Shown: positions 9,190 through 17,890 of the stretch, piece by piece
Layout of the letters: each line of letters begins with the position of its first letter
How positions within the stretch are numbered: the first letter of the stretch is position 1
Source: Fodinicurvata sp. EGI_FJ10296
GTDB lineage: Bacteria; Pseudomonadota; Alphaproteobacteria; DSM-16000; Inquilinaceae
Direction: 5' to 3'
Length of the DNA: 64,000 bases
Assembly (NCBI RefSeq): GCF_040712075.1
Contig: NZ_JBFCVL010000004.1
Coordinates: forward strand, 1-64,000
Notes under the pieces: model-generated
Database searches by the model: none
Told to the model about the DNA's origin: nothing
Seen by the model: the letters and a program-made list of their open reading frames with translations, nothing else
Made by a program: the position numbers and the translations under genes

Positions 9190-10370
9190 TTCGCTCCCTT
9201 GGGAAGTTCCGTCTCGACCATACGCGCCAGGATGCTGGCACCGATCGGAAGGATATCGTCGTTGAAGTCATAGCCCGGGTTGTGGACGTTGCAGGCGCTC
9301 GGACCGCCGCCCTGCCCGACCCAGATATAGGCCCCGGGGACCTTTTCGAGCATGTAGGCGAAATCTTCCCCACCCATGGATGGCAGGATCGTGCCGTCGA
9401 TGTTTTCCTCACCGACGACTTCGGCCGCGACCCGCCCGATCTTTGCGGTCTGTTCGTCGGCGTTGATCGTCGCAGGATAGCCCTTTCGGAAGCTGAACGA
9501 GACGGTAGCGCCATAACCACCGGCGATACCTTCGGCCAATGCCCCCATCTTCTCGCTCAACGCATCCTGAACGGGTTCGCGGAACGTGCGGACGGTTCCG
9601 CACATCGTCGCATTCGTCGGGATGACGTTATACGCGCTCCCCGCATGCACCTGAGTCACCGACAGGACCGCATTGTCCAACGGATCGACGGTCCGGCTGA
9701 CCAGAGCCTGCCAGGCGGTGATGATCTGCGATGCGATGACGATCGGGTCGATCGATTGATGCGGCATGGCCGCATGGCCGCCGCGAGCATTTACCGTCAG
9801 GTCGAAGGATCCGGTCGCCGCCATCATCGGGCCGGTCTTGACACCCACTGTCCCCTGAGGAAGCTGCGGCCAGTTGTGCAGGGCATAAACCTCGTCACAC
9901 GGAAAGCGGTCGAACAGGCCGTCTTCGATCATCACCCGTGCCCCGGCAGCGCCTTCTTCACCCGGCTGAAAGATGAAATGCACGACGCCGTCGAAATTTC
10001 TGGTCTCGCTGAGATATTTGGCGGCCCCAAGCAGCATCGATGTATGACCGTCATGGCCACAGCCGTGCATCTTGCCGGGAATCGTCGATTTGTGAGCGAA
10101 TTCATTGACTTCCTGCATCGGCAGGGCGTCCATATCGGCCCGCAATCCGATGGCGCGCTTGCCGCCCCCGGACCCGGCGAGCACGCCGACGACACCGGTC
10201 CCGGCGATACCCCGGTGAACCTCGATACCCCAGGATTCCAGCAGATCCGCAACTTTGGCACTGGTCCGCACTTCTTCGAACGCCGTCTCGGGATGGGCAT
10301 GAATATCGCGGCGCCACTCGGTCATTGTCGGTTTCAGGGCCGCCAGGGAATTGTATACGGGCATGTTCAT
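9186..10370 (-). CDS. M20 family metallo-amidohydrolase (hippurate hydrolase / N-acyl amino acid deacylase type)
   Basis: A 394-residue binuclear-metal amidohydrolase of the M20D group, which cleaves N-acyl amino acids and related amides in the cytoplasm. Visible landmarks are RRDIHAHPETAFEE near the start, GLRADMDALPMQE, the metal motif HGCGHDGHTSMLLGAAKYL, the dimerisation-domain motif GHAAMPHQSIDPIV, and the C-terminal MGGEDFAYMLEKVPGA. Length is typical. ATG at 10370 begins the conserved fold; upstream in-frame codons look like untranslated leader. It sits between a PfkB kinase and a coupled lipoprotein in a minus-strand cluster headed by a peptide-type solute-binding protein, so its substrate is plausibly whatever that transporter imports. 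Confidence 0.9.
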   Translation of the reverse strand: MNMPVYNSLAALKPTMTEWRRDIHAHPETAFEEVRTSAKVADLLESWGIEVHRGIAGTGVVGVLAGSGGGKRAIGLRADMDALPMQEVNEFAHKSTIPGKMHGCGHDGHTSMLLGAAKYLSETRNFDGVVHFIFQPGEEGAAGARVMIEDGLFDRFPCDEVYALHNWPQLPQGTVGVKTGPMMAATGSFDLTVNARGGHAAMPHQSIDPIVIASQIITAWQALVSRTVDPLDNAVLSVTQVHAGSAYNVIPTNATMCGTVRTFREPVQDALSEKMGALAEGIAGGYGATVSFSFRKGYPATINADEQTAKIGRVAAEVVGEENIDGTILPSMGGEDFAYMLEKVPGAYIWVGQGGGPSACNVHNPGYDFNDDILPIGASILARMVETELPKGAK

Positions 10371-10530
10371 ACTCTTGAGTTTTTCAATGCAGTCCGGTGC
10401 CGCTGCGACTCCTCGGTCGAGGCCGCCTGCGTACCGCCCGGCCACAGCCTAGAACCCGTATTGCCAAATGGGAAGACCGTCGCTGGCATCCGCCAAAATC
10501 ACGTTGGCTTGGATCGCAGGGGCAGGCCGC

Positions 10531-11439
10531 TCAAATGCGCCGCTCGGCCATTGCAGCGTCTATCGCCTCGGCGGCAGGCATGCTTGCCTGAGCACCAAGC
10601 GCCTCGCACGCCAACCCCGCCGCCAGCGAAGCCCGCCGCAGGGCATCCTGCATCGACAGGCCGGCATCAAGCCCTTGTGCCAGCACTCCGGTGAACGTGT
10701 CACCTGCCCCGGTCGTGTCGGCAACGGTGATCCGTGCTGGCACAACGCGGTACACGTGGTCACCAACGGCCGCCATCGCGCCGTCGCCACCCAAGGTCAC
10801 CACACAGGCACCCGCGCCGGCCTCGACCAGTGCCCGCGCGGTAGCGGCGATGTCCGGCGTCGTCAGGCCGAGTCCACGGGCGACGGTCATTGCCTCGCCT
10901 TCGTTCACGACCAGCACATCCACCGCTTCCAGAATATCGTGCGGTATTGGGGCGGCCGGCGCGACATTGACGATCGTCCGCGCCCCGCGCTCATGCGCCT
11001 GACGCACGGTCTTCCAGGTTTCCTCAGGCGGCACTTCCATCTGAACAACGAGCGTATCGCCCGTCGTCCATTGATTCGGGCCGAACAGGTCCGCCGTTAC
11101 CGCCATGTTCGCACCTGATGCGACCGTGATGATGTTCTCGCCGGCCTTGTCGACGGTAATCATCGCGATGCCGGTCGGCTCATCGACCGGACGCACGGCC
11201 GCAGTATCGATTCCGTTGCGGCGCAGATTGTCGATCAGGATTTCGCCGAACCCGTCACGCCCGACACATCCGGCCATCGCAACCGCGCCGCCGGCCCGCG
11301 CGGCGGCTACTGCCTGATTGTTCCCCTTGCCGCCGGGCACGCGAAGATAAGTTCCTGTCAGGACGGTCTCGCCAGGTACCGGAATATGATCGGCCGCAGC
11401 AACCAGATCCATGTTCAGCGAGCCGAATACCCTGATCAT
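10531..11439 (-). CDS. PfkB family carbohydrate kinase, ribokinase-like
   Basis: A 302-residue sugar kinase of the ribokinase group. It has the N-terminal FGSLNMDLVAAADHIPVPGET block, the substrate motif PGGKGNNQAVAAARAGG, and the C-terminal PfkB signature with the anion hole and catalytic Asp (DTTGAGDTFTGVLAQGL). Ribokinase itself carries the same GGKGANQA motif, so ribose or a nucleoside ribose is the first guess. ATG at 11439 is chosen at the start of the fold. It lies 26 bases downstream of the solute-binding gene on the same strand and before the M20 enzyme, suggesting one operon that imports and processes a compound releasing a sugar and an amide. Confidence 0.85.
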   Translation of the reverse strand: MIRVFGSLNMDLVAAADHIPVPGETVLTGTYLRVPGGKGNNQAVAAARAGGAVAMAGCVGRDGFGEILIDNLRRNGIDTAAVRPVDEPTGIAMITVDKAGENIITVASGANMAVTADLFGPNQWTTGDTLVVQMEVPPEETWKTVRQAHERGARTIVNVAPAAPIPHDILEAVDVLVVNEGEAMTVARGLGLTTPDIAATARALVEAGAGACVVTLGGDGAMAAVGDHVYRVVPARITVADTTGAGDTFTGVLAQGLDAGLSMQDALRRASLAAGLACEALGAQASMPAAEAIDAAMAERRI

Positions 11440-11465
11440 TAACCCCCCAATCTTCCCGCCCGCCG

Positions 11466-13064
11466 TTACCCGCCGCCATCGGGCAGACGCACGCCATTCC
11501 AAAGCAGGATGCCGTCGGCGCGCCGGACGACCGTTACGCCCGACCGAACGGCCCACGCCGACTGTTGCTGATACAGTGGCACATAAACCGTCCGCTCGTG
11601 TACCCTGTGCCATGCATCGATCATCATCTCGGAGCGGGCCACCATGTCGGTCTCGCGCTGAATCGTCTCGATCAGCGCGTCCAGGTCGGTATCCTCATTG
11701 CCGGTGATGTTGACAACGCCGAGCCGCCGGGCCGGATCCGCACCGGCGACAAGATCGGCCAGAACACGGCCACTGTCCAGGCTGGAAGGGAGCCAGCCGA
11801 TCAGATAAATCCCCGGATCGGGTTCCCCCTGCTGGAAAAGCCGATTGGTGAACGGCCCACCCGGCTCGACCCGTAGCCGGATGTCGAATCCGACCCGCTC
11901 AAGCATGCCGGCGATAGCGGTGCAGATGGCTTCATCGTTGATATAGCGGTCATTGGGGCAATCGAGCGGCACCGTGACACCCGAACCGTAACCGGCCTGG
12001 CGCAGCAAGTGCCTTGCGCGCTCCGGGTCATGGGGACGGCGTTCCAGCGATTGCGGATAACCCGTCACCTGACGCGCAACCGGCGCCGCCAGTGGTACGC
12101 CCTGCCCCCGCAGGATGACCGAGATCAGGGTGTCGACATCGACGGCATTATAGACGGCCTGCCGCACACGTGCATCGGCCAACGGTGTCTCGGACCCGTC
12201 CGGCCGCCGCTGAGCGAGCCCGAGAAATATGGCGCGCGGCTCATCGACGGCAAGAACTTCGACCTCCGGCGCCTCGGCGATCGCCGTGACGTCCTGCACG
12301 GGCACCGAAAGCACGATGTCGGCATCGCCGCCCAATGCAGTGGCGACCCTCGCCGGCGCGGACCCGGCGACCTCATAGGCGACGGCATCCAGATTGTGCG
12401 TCGGCTCCCGCCACCAGTCACGATTGGAAACGGCCGCCAAGGCGACATCGGATTCGTACTCGGTCAGTTCGAAGGGGCCGGTGCCGTTCACGAAATCCGC
12501 CGACAGCGACTCAGTGAATTCGGGCGCGTCGGACGTATTCCGGCTGACGATCAGCCACGCATCGAGTTGGCCAGGCAGCAATGGCATCGGCTCGGATGTA
12601 TGGAAATCCACCGTCAGGGGGTCGACTTGCTCGACGCGTTCGATCCCGGCCATCCGTGTGGACAGGCGCGCGCTCTCGTCGATGGATCTGTTGAAGCTGT
12701 GAACGACGTCCTCGGCCCCGAAAGGCTGGCCGTCGTGGAATCGCACCCCCTCACGAAGATGAAAGCGCCACTGGCGCGGGGCGACCTGCTCCCAATCCGT
12801 CGCAAGTGCAGAACGAAGATTGAGATCAGGATCGCGTTTCAGCAGAGGCTCAAAGAAGTTCGCGAGCACGGCCACTGTAAAAGCATCACTGGCAACGTGA
12901 GGATCCAGCGTAGCCGGCCCCGCCGGGCCAACGACCCGGAGCAAATTTTCATCTTCCGATATATCCGCGGAAGCCGATCCGATCGTAATCGCAAATGGAA
13001 ATAAGAAGAAGGAAACGCCATACAGAGCGATGGTAGCAATAAAAGACGTTCTACGCGCATGCAT
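11466..13064 (-). CDS. ABC transporter solute-binding protein, family 5 (second copy)
   Basis: A 532-residue exported binding protein of the peptide/nickel/opine family. A hydrophobic signal peptide follows MHARRTSF, and the mature part starts near ENLLRVVGPAGPATLDPHVASD. The family block FHLREGVRFHDGQPFGAEDVVHSFNR is intact, and VRQAVYNAVDVDTL marks the second lobe. ATG at 13064 is preferred to an upstream in-frame start because GGGGGGTGT lies just upstream. It heads a minus-strand cluster with the PfkB kinase, M20 amidohydrolase and lipoprotein but has no permease of its own. It is clearly different in sequence from the copy at 4863. Ligand unknown. Confidence 0.87.
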   Translation of the reverse strand: MHARRTSFIATIALYGVSFFLFPFAITIGSASADISEDENLLRVVGPAGPATLDPHVASDAFTVAVLANFFEPLLKRDPDLNLRSALATDWEQVAPRQWRFHLREGVRFHDGQPFGAEDVVHSFNRSIDESARLSTRMAGIERVEQVDPLTVDFHTSEPMPLLPGQLDAWLIVSRNTSDAPEFTESLSADFVNGTGPFELTEYESDVALAAVSNRDWWREPTHNLDAVAYEVAGSAPARVATALGGDADIVLSVPVQDVTAIAEAPEVEVLAVDEPRAIFLGLAQRRPDGSETPLADARVRQAVYNAVDVDTLISVILRGQGVPLAAPVARQVTGYPQSLERRPHDPERARHLLRQAGYGSGVTVPLDCPNDRYINDEAICTAIAGMLERVGFDIRLRVEPGGPFTNRLFQQGEPDPGIYLIGWLPSSLDSGRVLADLVAGADPARRLGVVNITGNEDTDLDALIETIQRETDMVARSEMMIDAWHRVHERTVYVPLYQQQSAWAVRSGVTVVRRADGILLWNGVRLPDGGG

Positions 13065-13283
13065 TGAAAGACACCCCCCGTGATGCCAAAGCATATCGAG
13101 GATGGCGCCAGAATGAAATAATAGAATAACGCTCCGTCAAACCCGGGGAATAAAACCAAACGGTTCAACGTAGTGTTGTGTAGATGGGCGAGAGCTTTTG
13201 CGACAGACCGCGCTAATCGAGGCAGCGCCGGGCAGTCCGTTCCGGCTGCACCAAGCTGCTCACCCTGACTGACGCCGGAACAA

Positions 13284-13787
13284 TCAGGCCTCAGCCACCG
13301 TATCGATGATGGCTGCGGACATCGCGTCGACCGGATCGCAGTTTTCTGCACAAACGAAATGGAAAGCCGGGTAAAATCGCTCGCATTCAGTCAATGCGAT
13401 ATCGACCATATCTTCGAGCATTTCGGCGTCGGACCCGCTATTGCCGCGCAACAACGAGGTGTGGCGGAACGTCGGTACCCGCTCTTCCCGCTCTATGTCG
13501 AAATGGCCCAACCACATCCGCTCGTTGATCAGCACGAGAAGCTCGTTCATTGCTACTGGCCGGTCGGTCGGAGCATTCATCCCCATCTGGCAGGAAAACT
13601 GAATCGCGTTGACGTCGTCCTGCCAGAAGAAAAACAAACGGTAGGTCGACCAGCGCCCGCGGCACTCAACAACCATTTCGTCGCTGGAAAGGCGCTCGAA
13701 CGGCCAGTCATTGGCGATTACGATCTCTTCCACCACATCCAGCGGGTTGTTGGCGAAACCCGATTCGAATGTCGCGCCCTCTGTCAT
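13284..13787 (-). CDS. YbjN domain-containing protein
   Basis: A 167-residue soluble protein that fits the YbjN family (sensory-transduction-regulator-like, related to the type III chaperone fold). Typical features are an N-terminal helix before the strand WPFERLSSDEMVVECRGRW, the strand YRLFFFWQDDVNAIQFSCQM, and MNELLVLINERMWLGHFDIE in the second half. ATG at 13787 is chosen because GAGGGA lies just upstream; an earlier TTG is possible. It is a stand-alone minus-strand gene between the second solute-binding gene and the ubiK-like gene. The biochemical role of this family in alphaproteobacteria is not established. Confidence 0.7.
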   Translation of the reverse strand: MTEGATFESGFANNPLDVVEEIVIANDWPFERLSSDEMVVECRGRWSTYRLFFFWQDDVNAIQFSCQMGMNAPTDRPVAMNELLVLINERMWLGHFDIEREERVPTFRHTSLLRGNSGSDAEMLEDMVDIALTECERFYPAFHFVCAENCDPVDAMSAAIIDTVAEA

Positions 13788-14042
13788 GGCATGGTCCCTC
13801 AAAATGCGTCCGCATGGCGCCGGAAATGGACCCGGAAATGGACATGGAATGCCGCCACAATTCCGGCCTCGCCTGGTGCCTGCCTTTCAGTACATCAGAT
13901 CACGCCCTCACAACAGGGGGTATCAGAAATTACAGGCAGGCAATGTCGCGGGTAGATACGCCCGACCGCCGCCACAGCTGGTGGCCGTAGCGCCCGGGAT
14001 GAATGATGTTTTCCGCTTTCGGTCCCGCAGAAAGGAAAAGTG

Positions 14043-14513
14043 TCAACTGTCCGAGCGCTCACCCGGCTGCTCACCGGACGATTGGGCCTTGGTCCGCCTG
14101 GTGCGCGGCTTCCTGGCTCCCGCCTCTGTCGCTCCGGTTTCCGCCTTGTCGGCGGCCGCCGAAGACTTGCTGCGTCCGGTCGATTTTGCCCGGGGTGCGG
14201 ATTGGGTTCTCGTCCCGGATTTGGCTTTGGCTTTGTTCTGCGTCTTGCCTTGGGCTGGCGCTTCCAGCGCCGCGAGCCTGGCTTCCAGGGCGGCGATACG
14301 ACCGGTCATCTCCTCCTGCTCGTCGCGAGCCTTGGCGGCCATGGCCCGTGTCGCCTCGAATTCTTCACGAGTCACAAGATCCATGCGGTCGAGTACCCGT
14401 TCGAATTCGGCCCGCAATCTGGAACGAACCTCGTCGCGCGCGGTGAATGCGGCGCCGACGGCCCCCTGAGCCACCTTGGCGAGATCGTCGAGAATTTTGC
14501 TATTCGTCTGCAT
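14043..14513 (-). CDS. ubiK: UbiK-like accessory factor (BMFP domain) for ubiquinone biosynthesis
   Basis: A 156-residue protein with an N-terminal helical BMFP/DUF526 domain: MQTNSKILDDLAKVAQGAVGAAF, then ARDEVRSRLRAEFERVLDRMDLVTREEFEATRAMAAKAR and a coiled coil (RIAALEARLAALE). Known UbiK proteins assist the UbiJ/COQ9 lipid-carrier complex. The conserved part ends near residue 80; the remaining 75 residues form a Lys/Arg/Ala/Ser-rich basic tail that E. coli UbiK lacks, probably disordered. ATG at 14513 begins the family consensus. It is divergent from lgt, an arrangement common in alphaproteobacteria. Confidence 0.75.
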   Translation of the reverse strand: MQTNSKILDDLAKVAQGAVGAAFTARDEVRSRLRAEFERVLDRMDLVTREEFEATRAMAAKARDEQEEMTGRIAALEARLAALEAPAQGKTQNKAKAKSGTRTQSAPRAKSTGRSKSSAAADKAETGATEAGARKPRTRRTKAQSSGEQPGERSDS

Positions 14514-14607
14514 GACCGCTTCCGATTCATAAACCTGCGTACTGGGACCTGCGTCTTCGATCTTGCGCCTGGCCACTATCGTGAAGTATGGGGCCGGCTG
14601 GCCCGGG

Positions 14608-14637
14608 TTGCAAGGCGAGGCTACCCGCCCCTATAAC
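14608..14637 (+). promoter_or_regulatory. candidate sigma70-type promoter for lgt
   Basis: TTGCAA (14608-14613) and TATAAC (14632-14637) are separated by 18 bases. The -10 matches five of six consensus positions. A transcript would start near 14644, about 70 bases before the lgt ATG. Confidence 0.45.
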
Positions 14638-14711
14638 AGCCCGAGCCTGCTTGCAACGCGGGCCGGTCGGCTCACCCGACGACATTTTTCCAGCGATTGG
14701 ACGGCCCATCC

Positions 14712-15545
14712 ATGGATTTTCCCGCTATCGATCCGGTCCTGTTCGAGATCGGCCCATTCGCCGTTCGATGGTATGGCCTCGCCTATCTGGTCGGTTTCGT
14801 CGCCGGCTGGCGCTATGCCATCCGCCTGGCCCGCCGCGTGCCCGATCTCAAACCGACTGATCGCGATGTCGACGACTTTCTCGTCTGGGCCGTGGTCGGC
14901 ACCGTGATCGGCGGGCGGCTCGGATATGTCCTGTTCTACCAGCCCGGCATTGCGGCCGCCGATCCGCTGTCGGTGATCCGCATCTGGGAAGGGGGGATGT
15001 CGTTCCACGGTGGACTGGCGGGCGTTGCCGTCGCCATGATCGTATTTGCGCGCGCCCGCGCCGCCGAATCGCTGGCGCTGTCCGACCTGATTGCCGCCGC
15101 GGCACCGATCGGCCTGTTTTTCGGACGCATCGCCAACTACATCAATGCAGAATTGTATGGACGGCCGACCGATGTGCCGTGGGGCGTGATTTTCCCGACC
15201 GGCGGCCCCCTGCCCCGCCACCCCAGCCAGCTTTACGAGGCCGCGCTTGAAGGGCTTCTATTGTTCGTCGTGCTGTTCGTGCTGACGCGGCGCCAGTCAA
15301 TCATGCGGCGACCCGGTATCCTGACGGGTGTCTTCGTGACAGGCTATGGCCTTTCGCGCTTCATGGTAGAGTTCTTTCGCGAACCTGATCCTCAACTCGG
15401 TTATCTCGTGTTCGGGACGACAATGGGTCAGCTTCTTTCACTGCCGATGATCGTCGCGGGTGCCGGGCTGATCCTGTATGGTGTCTATCGCCAACCGGTC
15501 GCGCAATCGGCAGTGTCTGCGGCACCCGCCGGCAACGGCCGCTAG
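14712..15545 (+). CDS. lgt: prolipoprotein diacylglyceryl transferase
   Basis: A 277-residue inner-membrane enzyme that moves a diacylglyceryl group from phosphatidylglycerol to the lipobox cysteine of prolipoproteins, the first step of lipoprotein maturation. The protein is polytopic. It shows FAVRWYGLAYLVGF near the start, GGRLGYVLFY, the SFHGGLAG motif, and the Lgt signature GRIANYINAELYGRPTDVPWG followed by PRHPSQLYEA. ATG at 14712 is used; an in-frame TTG 15 bases upstream is less likely. A methyltransferase and pgeF follow, with gaps of 20 and 57 bases. Confidence 0.96.
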   Translation: MDFPAIDPVLFEIGPFAVRWYGLAYLVGFVAGWRYAIRLARRVPDLKPTDRDVDDFLVWAVVGTVIGGRLGYVLFYQPGIAAADPLSVIRIWEGGMSFHGGLAGVAVAMIVFARARAAESLALSDLIAAAAPIGLFFGRIANYINAELYGRPTDVPWGVIFPTGGPLPRHPSQLYEAALEGLLLFVVLFVLTRRQSIMRRPGILTGVFVTGYGLSRFMVEFFREPDPQLGYLVFGTTMGQLLSLPMIVAGAGLILYGVYRQPVAQSAVSAAPAGNGR

Positions 15546-15565
15546 CAGCAGCACGGATTTTGCGA

Positions 15566-16732
15566 ATGTGCGCCGCCCCGACCACACCGCTGGACTTCCT
15601 CATTCGCGACCGACTGGCGACCGGCGGGGCGATGACGATCCATGACTATATGACCCTGTGCCTGGGGCACGACCAGCATGGCTATTACAGGCGCGCGGAG
15701 CCGATCGGCCGATCGGGCGATTTCGTAACCGCGCCGGAAGTATCCCAGATGTTCGGCGAACTGATCGGCCTATGGCTTGCCGACGTCTGGGACCGCAGCG
15801 GCCGGCCGGAGCGGCCGGTACTGGCGGAACTTGGCCCGGGCCGCGGCACCCTCATGGCCGATGCGCTGCGCGCCGCAGCGGGCCTGCCGGCGTTCCGCGA
15901 TGCTCTGGACGTGCATCTGGTGGAGACAAGCACGACGTTGCGGGCGCATCAGGCAGCGGCACTGAAACCGCTCGCGATAACACCGACCTGGCATGAAAAT
16001 ACTGCCGGACTGCCCGACGACCGACCGCTCTTCATCGTGGCGAACGAGTTCTTCGACGCTCTTCCCATTCATCAGTATGTAATGTCAGGGGGCGTCTGGC
16101 GTGAACGCATGGTCGTGCAGGCGAGCGCTGCGACCGCAACCAATGACGGCCTTTCCTTTGGACCCGGGGCACATGCGCCGTTCGTCGAGCCGGCGATCCA
16201 GACGATGCGGGATCGCGGACTCTTCGACGCAGGCCTCGGCCAAAAGGTGCCCGATGGCGCGATATTCGAGACATGCCCGGCCGCCATTGCCGTTATCCGC
16301 GATCTCGCCGGGATTGTCCGCCGCCAGGGCGGTGCTGTCCTGATCATCGATTATGGACATGCGCGATCCGGATTCGGCGACACCTTCCAGGCCGTTTCGC
16401 GCCACGCTTTCGCAGACCCACTGCAAGCCGCCGGGACTGTCGATCTGACGGCCCATGTCGATTTCGCGGCGCTATCCGCAGCGGCCCGCGACAGTGGTGC
16501 GAGAACTTTCGGGCCAGTGAACCAAGGGACGTTCCTGCTCGAACTCGGCATCGCCATGCGGGCGGTTGCCCTTAAACGGGCAGCCAACGACGACCAGTCC
16601 GCTGCCATCGACACGGCCGTCGAGCGATTGACCGCTGCGGATCAAATGGGCACGCTGTTCAAGGTACTGGCCGTGACCGGCGACCGTGGCTTTGACCGCA
16701 CCATGCCGCCGGCCGGATTCGCCGGCCCCTGA
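15566..16732 (+). CDS. class I SAM-dependent methyltransferase, MidA/NDUFAF7 family
   Basis: A 388-residue protein of the COG1565 (DUF185) family. It has IRDRLATGGAMTIHDYMTLCL near the start, then YYRRAEPIGRSGDFVTAPEVSQMFGELIG, the SAM-binding ELGPGRGTLMADALRAA, and later IVANEFFDALPIHQYV. In eukaryotes the relative NDUFAF7 dimethylates an arginine of a complex I subunit; the bacterial substrate is not certain. ATG at 15566 is used; a TTG two codons upstream is possible. It sits between lgt and pgeF, a conserved alphaproteobacterial order. Confidence 0.9.
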   Translation: MCAAPTTPLDFLIRDRLATGGAMTIHDYMTLCLGHDQHGYYRRAEPIGRSGDFVTAPEVSQMFGELIGLWLADVWDRSGRPERPVLAELGPGRGTLMADALRAAAGLPAFRDALDVHLVETSTTLRAHQAAALKPLAITPTWHENTAGLPDDRPLFIVANEFFDALPIHQYVMSGGVWRERMVVQASAATATNDGLSFGPGAHAPFVEPAIQTMRDRGLFDAGLGQKVPDGAIFETCPAAIAVIRDLAGIVRRQGGAVLIIDYGHARSGFGDTFQAVSRHAFADPLQAAGTVDLTAHVDFAALSAAARDSGARTFGPVNQGTFLLELGIAMRAVALKRAANDDQSAAIDTAVERLTAADQMGTLFKVLAVTGDRGFDRTMPPAGFAGP

Positions 16733-16789
16733 CCGGCACGAACCGACTATCACCCGTTTTCGGAACCGAAACCCGATGAAGTCACGATC

Positions 16790-17647
16790 ATGACACTGCA
16801 GTCCCGGTTCGACACGCCGAACGCCCGCGAACCGCGTGCCGACTCATCGGTCCCGCCGTCGCTGACCTCGCCGTCACTTTCGGCTATCGGCGGTGTGCGT
16901 CATGCATTCTTCGGCCGCCGTGGCGGCGTATCCGCCGGTCGCTACGCCTCGTTGAATTGTGGATACGGATCGAATGACGATCGCGCGCTCGTCCACCGGA
17001 ACCGGCACCGGACGGCGACCTCGGTCGGCCTTGCCGCAGCGGACGTCCTGACAGTCCATCAGGTCCACGGAAACGACGTCCATGTCGCCGACGCTGCCAG
17101 CCCCGGTACATGGGATTTCGCCAAACCGCCTCGCGCCGACGCGATCGTAACCGCGGCGCCCGGGATCGCGATCGGCATTCTCACGGCCGACTGCGTTCCA
17201 ATTCTGTTTGCCGGTCAATTGGCGGACACCGGCGACCCGATCGTCGGCGCGGCGCATGCCGGCTGGAAAGGCGCGCTGGCCGGTATCGCCGAGGCCGCGA
17301 TCGAGTCGATGCTGCGCCGGGGCGCTGCGCCCGATAGCCTGCGTGCGGCCGTCGGTCCGTCGATCGCCCAATCTTCCTACGAGGTGGACGAGGCGTTTGT
17401 GACCAGATTCACCGATGCCGACGCCACGAACAGCCGCTTCTTTGTTCAGGGGCGGCCGGGCCACCATCATTTCGATCTGCCGGGCTATGTCATCACTCGC
17501 CTGCAGGCGGCAGGCATTGGCTCGGTCGGCGATCTGGCCGTGGATACACTGGCAAATCCCGATGACTACTACAGCTATCGCCGAGGCACACTTGAGGGGA
17601 TAGCCGACTACGGTCGCCAGATCGCCGTGATCGGAATCGGCCGATAG
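16790..17647 (+). CDS. pgeF: peptidoglycan editing factor / purine nucleoside phosphorylase family (YfiH/DUF152)
   Basis: A 285-residue member of the PgeF (YfiH, laccase-domain) family. Members of this family have been linked to correcting L-Ser misincorporation in peptidoglycan and to purine nucleoside metabolism. Landmarks are FFGRRGGVSAGRYASLNCGYGSND, VHQVHGNDVHVAD, ILTADCVPILFA, GAAHAGWKGALAGI, and PSIAQSSYEVDEAF. The His and Cys of these motifs form the conserved metal/catalytic site. ATG at 16790 has only a weak ribosome-binding site, so the exact start is not certain. It ends the lgt group. Confidence 0.92.
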   Translation: MTLQSRFDTPNAREPRADSSVPPSLTSPSLSAIGGVRHAFFGRRGGVSAGRYASLNCGYGSNDDRALVHRNRHRTATSVGLAAADVLTVHQVHGNDVHVADAASPGTWDFAKPPRADAIVTAAPGIAIGILTADCVPILFAGQLADTGDPIVGAAHAGWKGALAGIAEAAIESMLRRGAAPDSLRAAVGPSIAQSSYEVDEAFVTRFTDADATNSRFFVQGRPGHHHFDLPGYVITRLQAAGIGSVGDLAVDTLANPDDYYSYRRGTLEGIADYGRQIAVIGIGR

Positions 17648-17741
17648 CTGCCCTGCGCGTCAGATGCCGTGCCCCCGGCAGAAGGTCGACGTCCATTGTC
17701 ATCCGACCGTCACAAATCGGGATAATCGCCCCCCTTCAGCG

Positions 17742-17770
17742 TTTACAAGACGGGGACCGGCTGTTATAGG
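17742..17770 (+). promoter_or_regulatory. candidate sigma70-type promoter for prs
   Basis: TTTACA (17742-17747) and TATAGG (17765-17770) are spaced by 17 bases, in the 243-base gap between pgeF and prs. Transcription would begin near 17777 and give a leader of about 110 bases. I saw no recognisable purine riboswitch or PurR-like operator in the leader. Confidence 0.5.
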
Positions 17771-17890
17771 ACCTCCACCCTCCACGCGCCCGATTTTGAG
17801 GTCGGCAGGAAGCTCGAATTCCATGGGTGATACTCCTTCCGGCTCTCCAGACCAGGGCCCGCATCGTCGTCCCCAAAAGGTTAGCCGCCA

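Noticed and set aside
13816-13850. Near-duplicate GGAAATGGA units as a possible repeat or regulatory site
   Set aside because: Only two imperfect copies in the 255-base YbjN-ubiK gap; too little to support a call.
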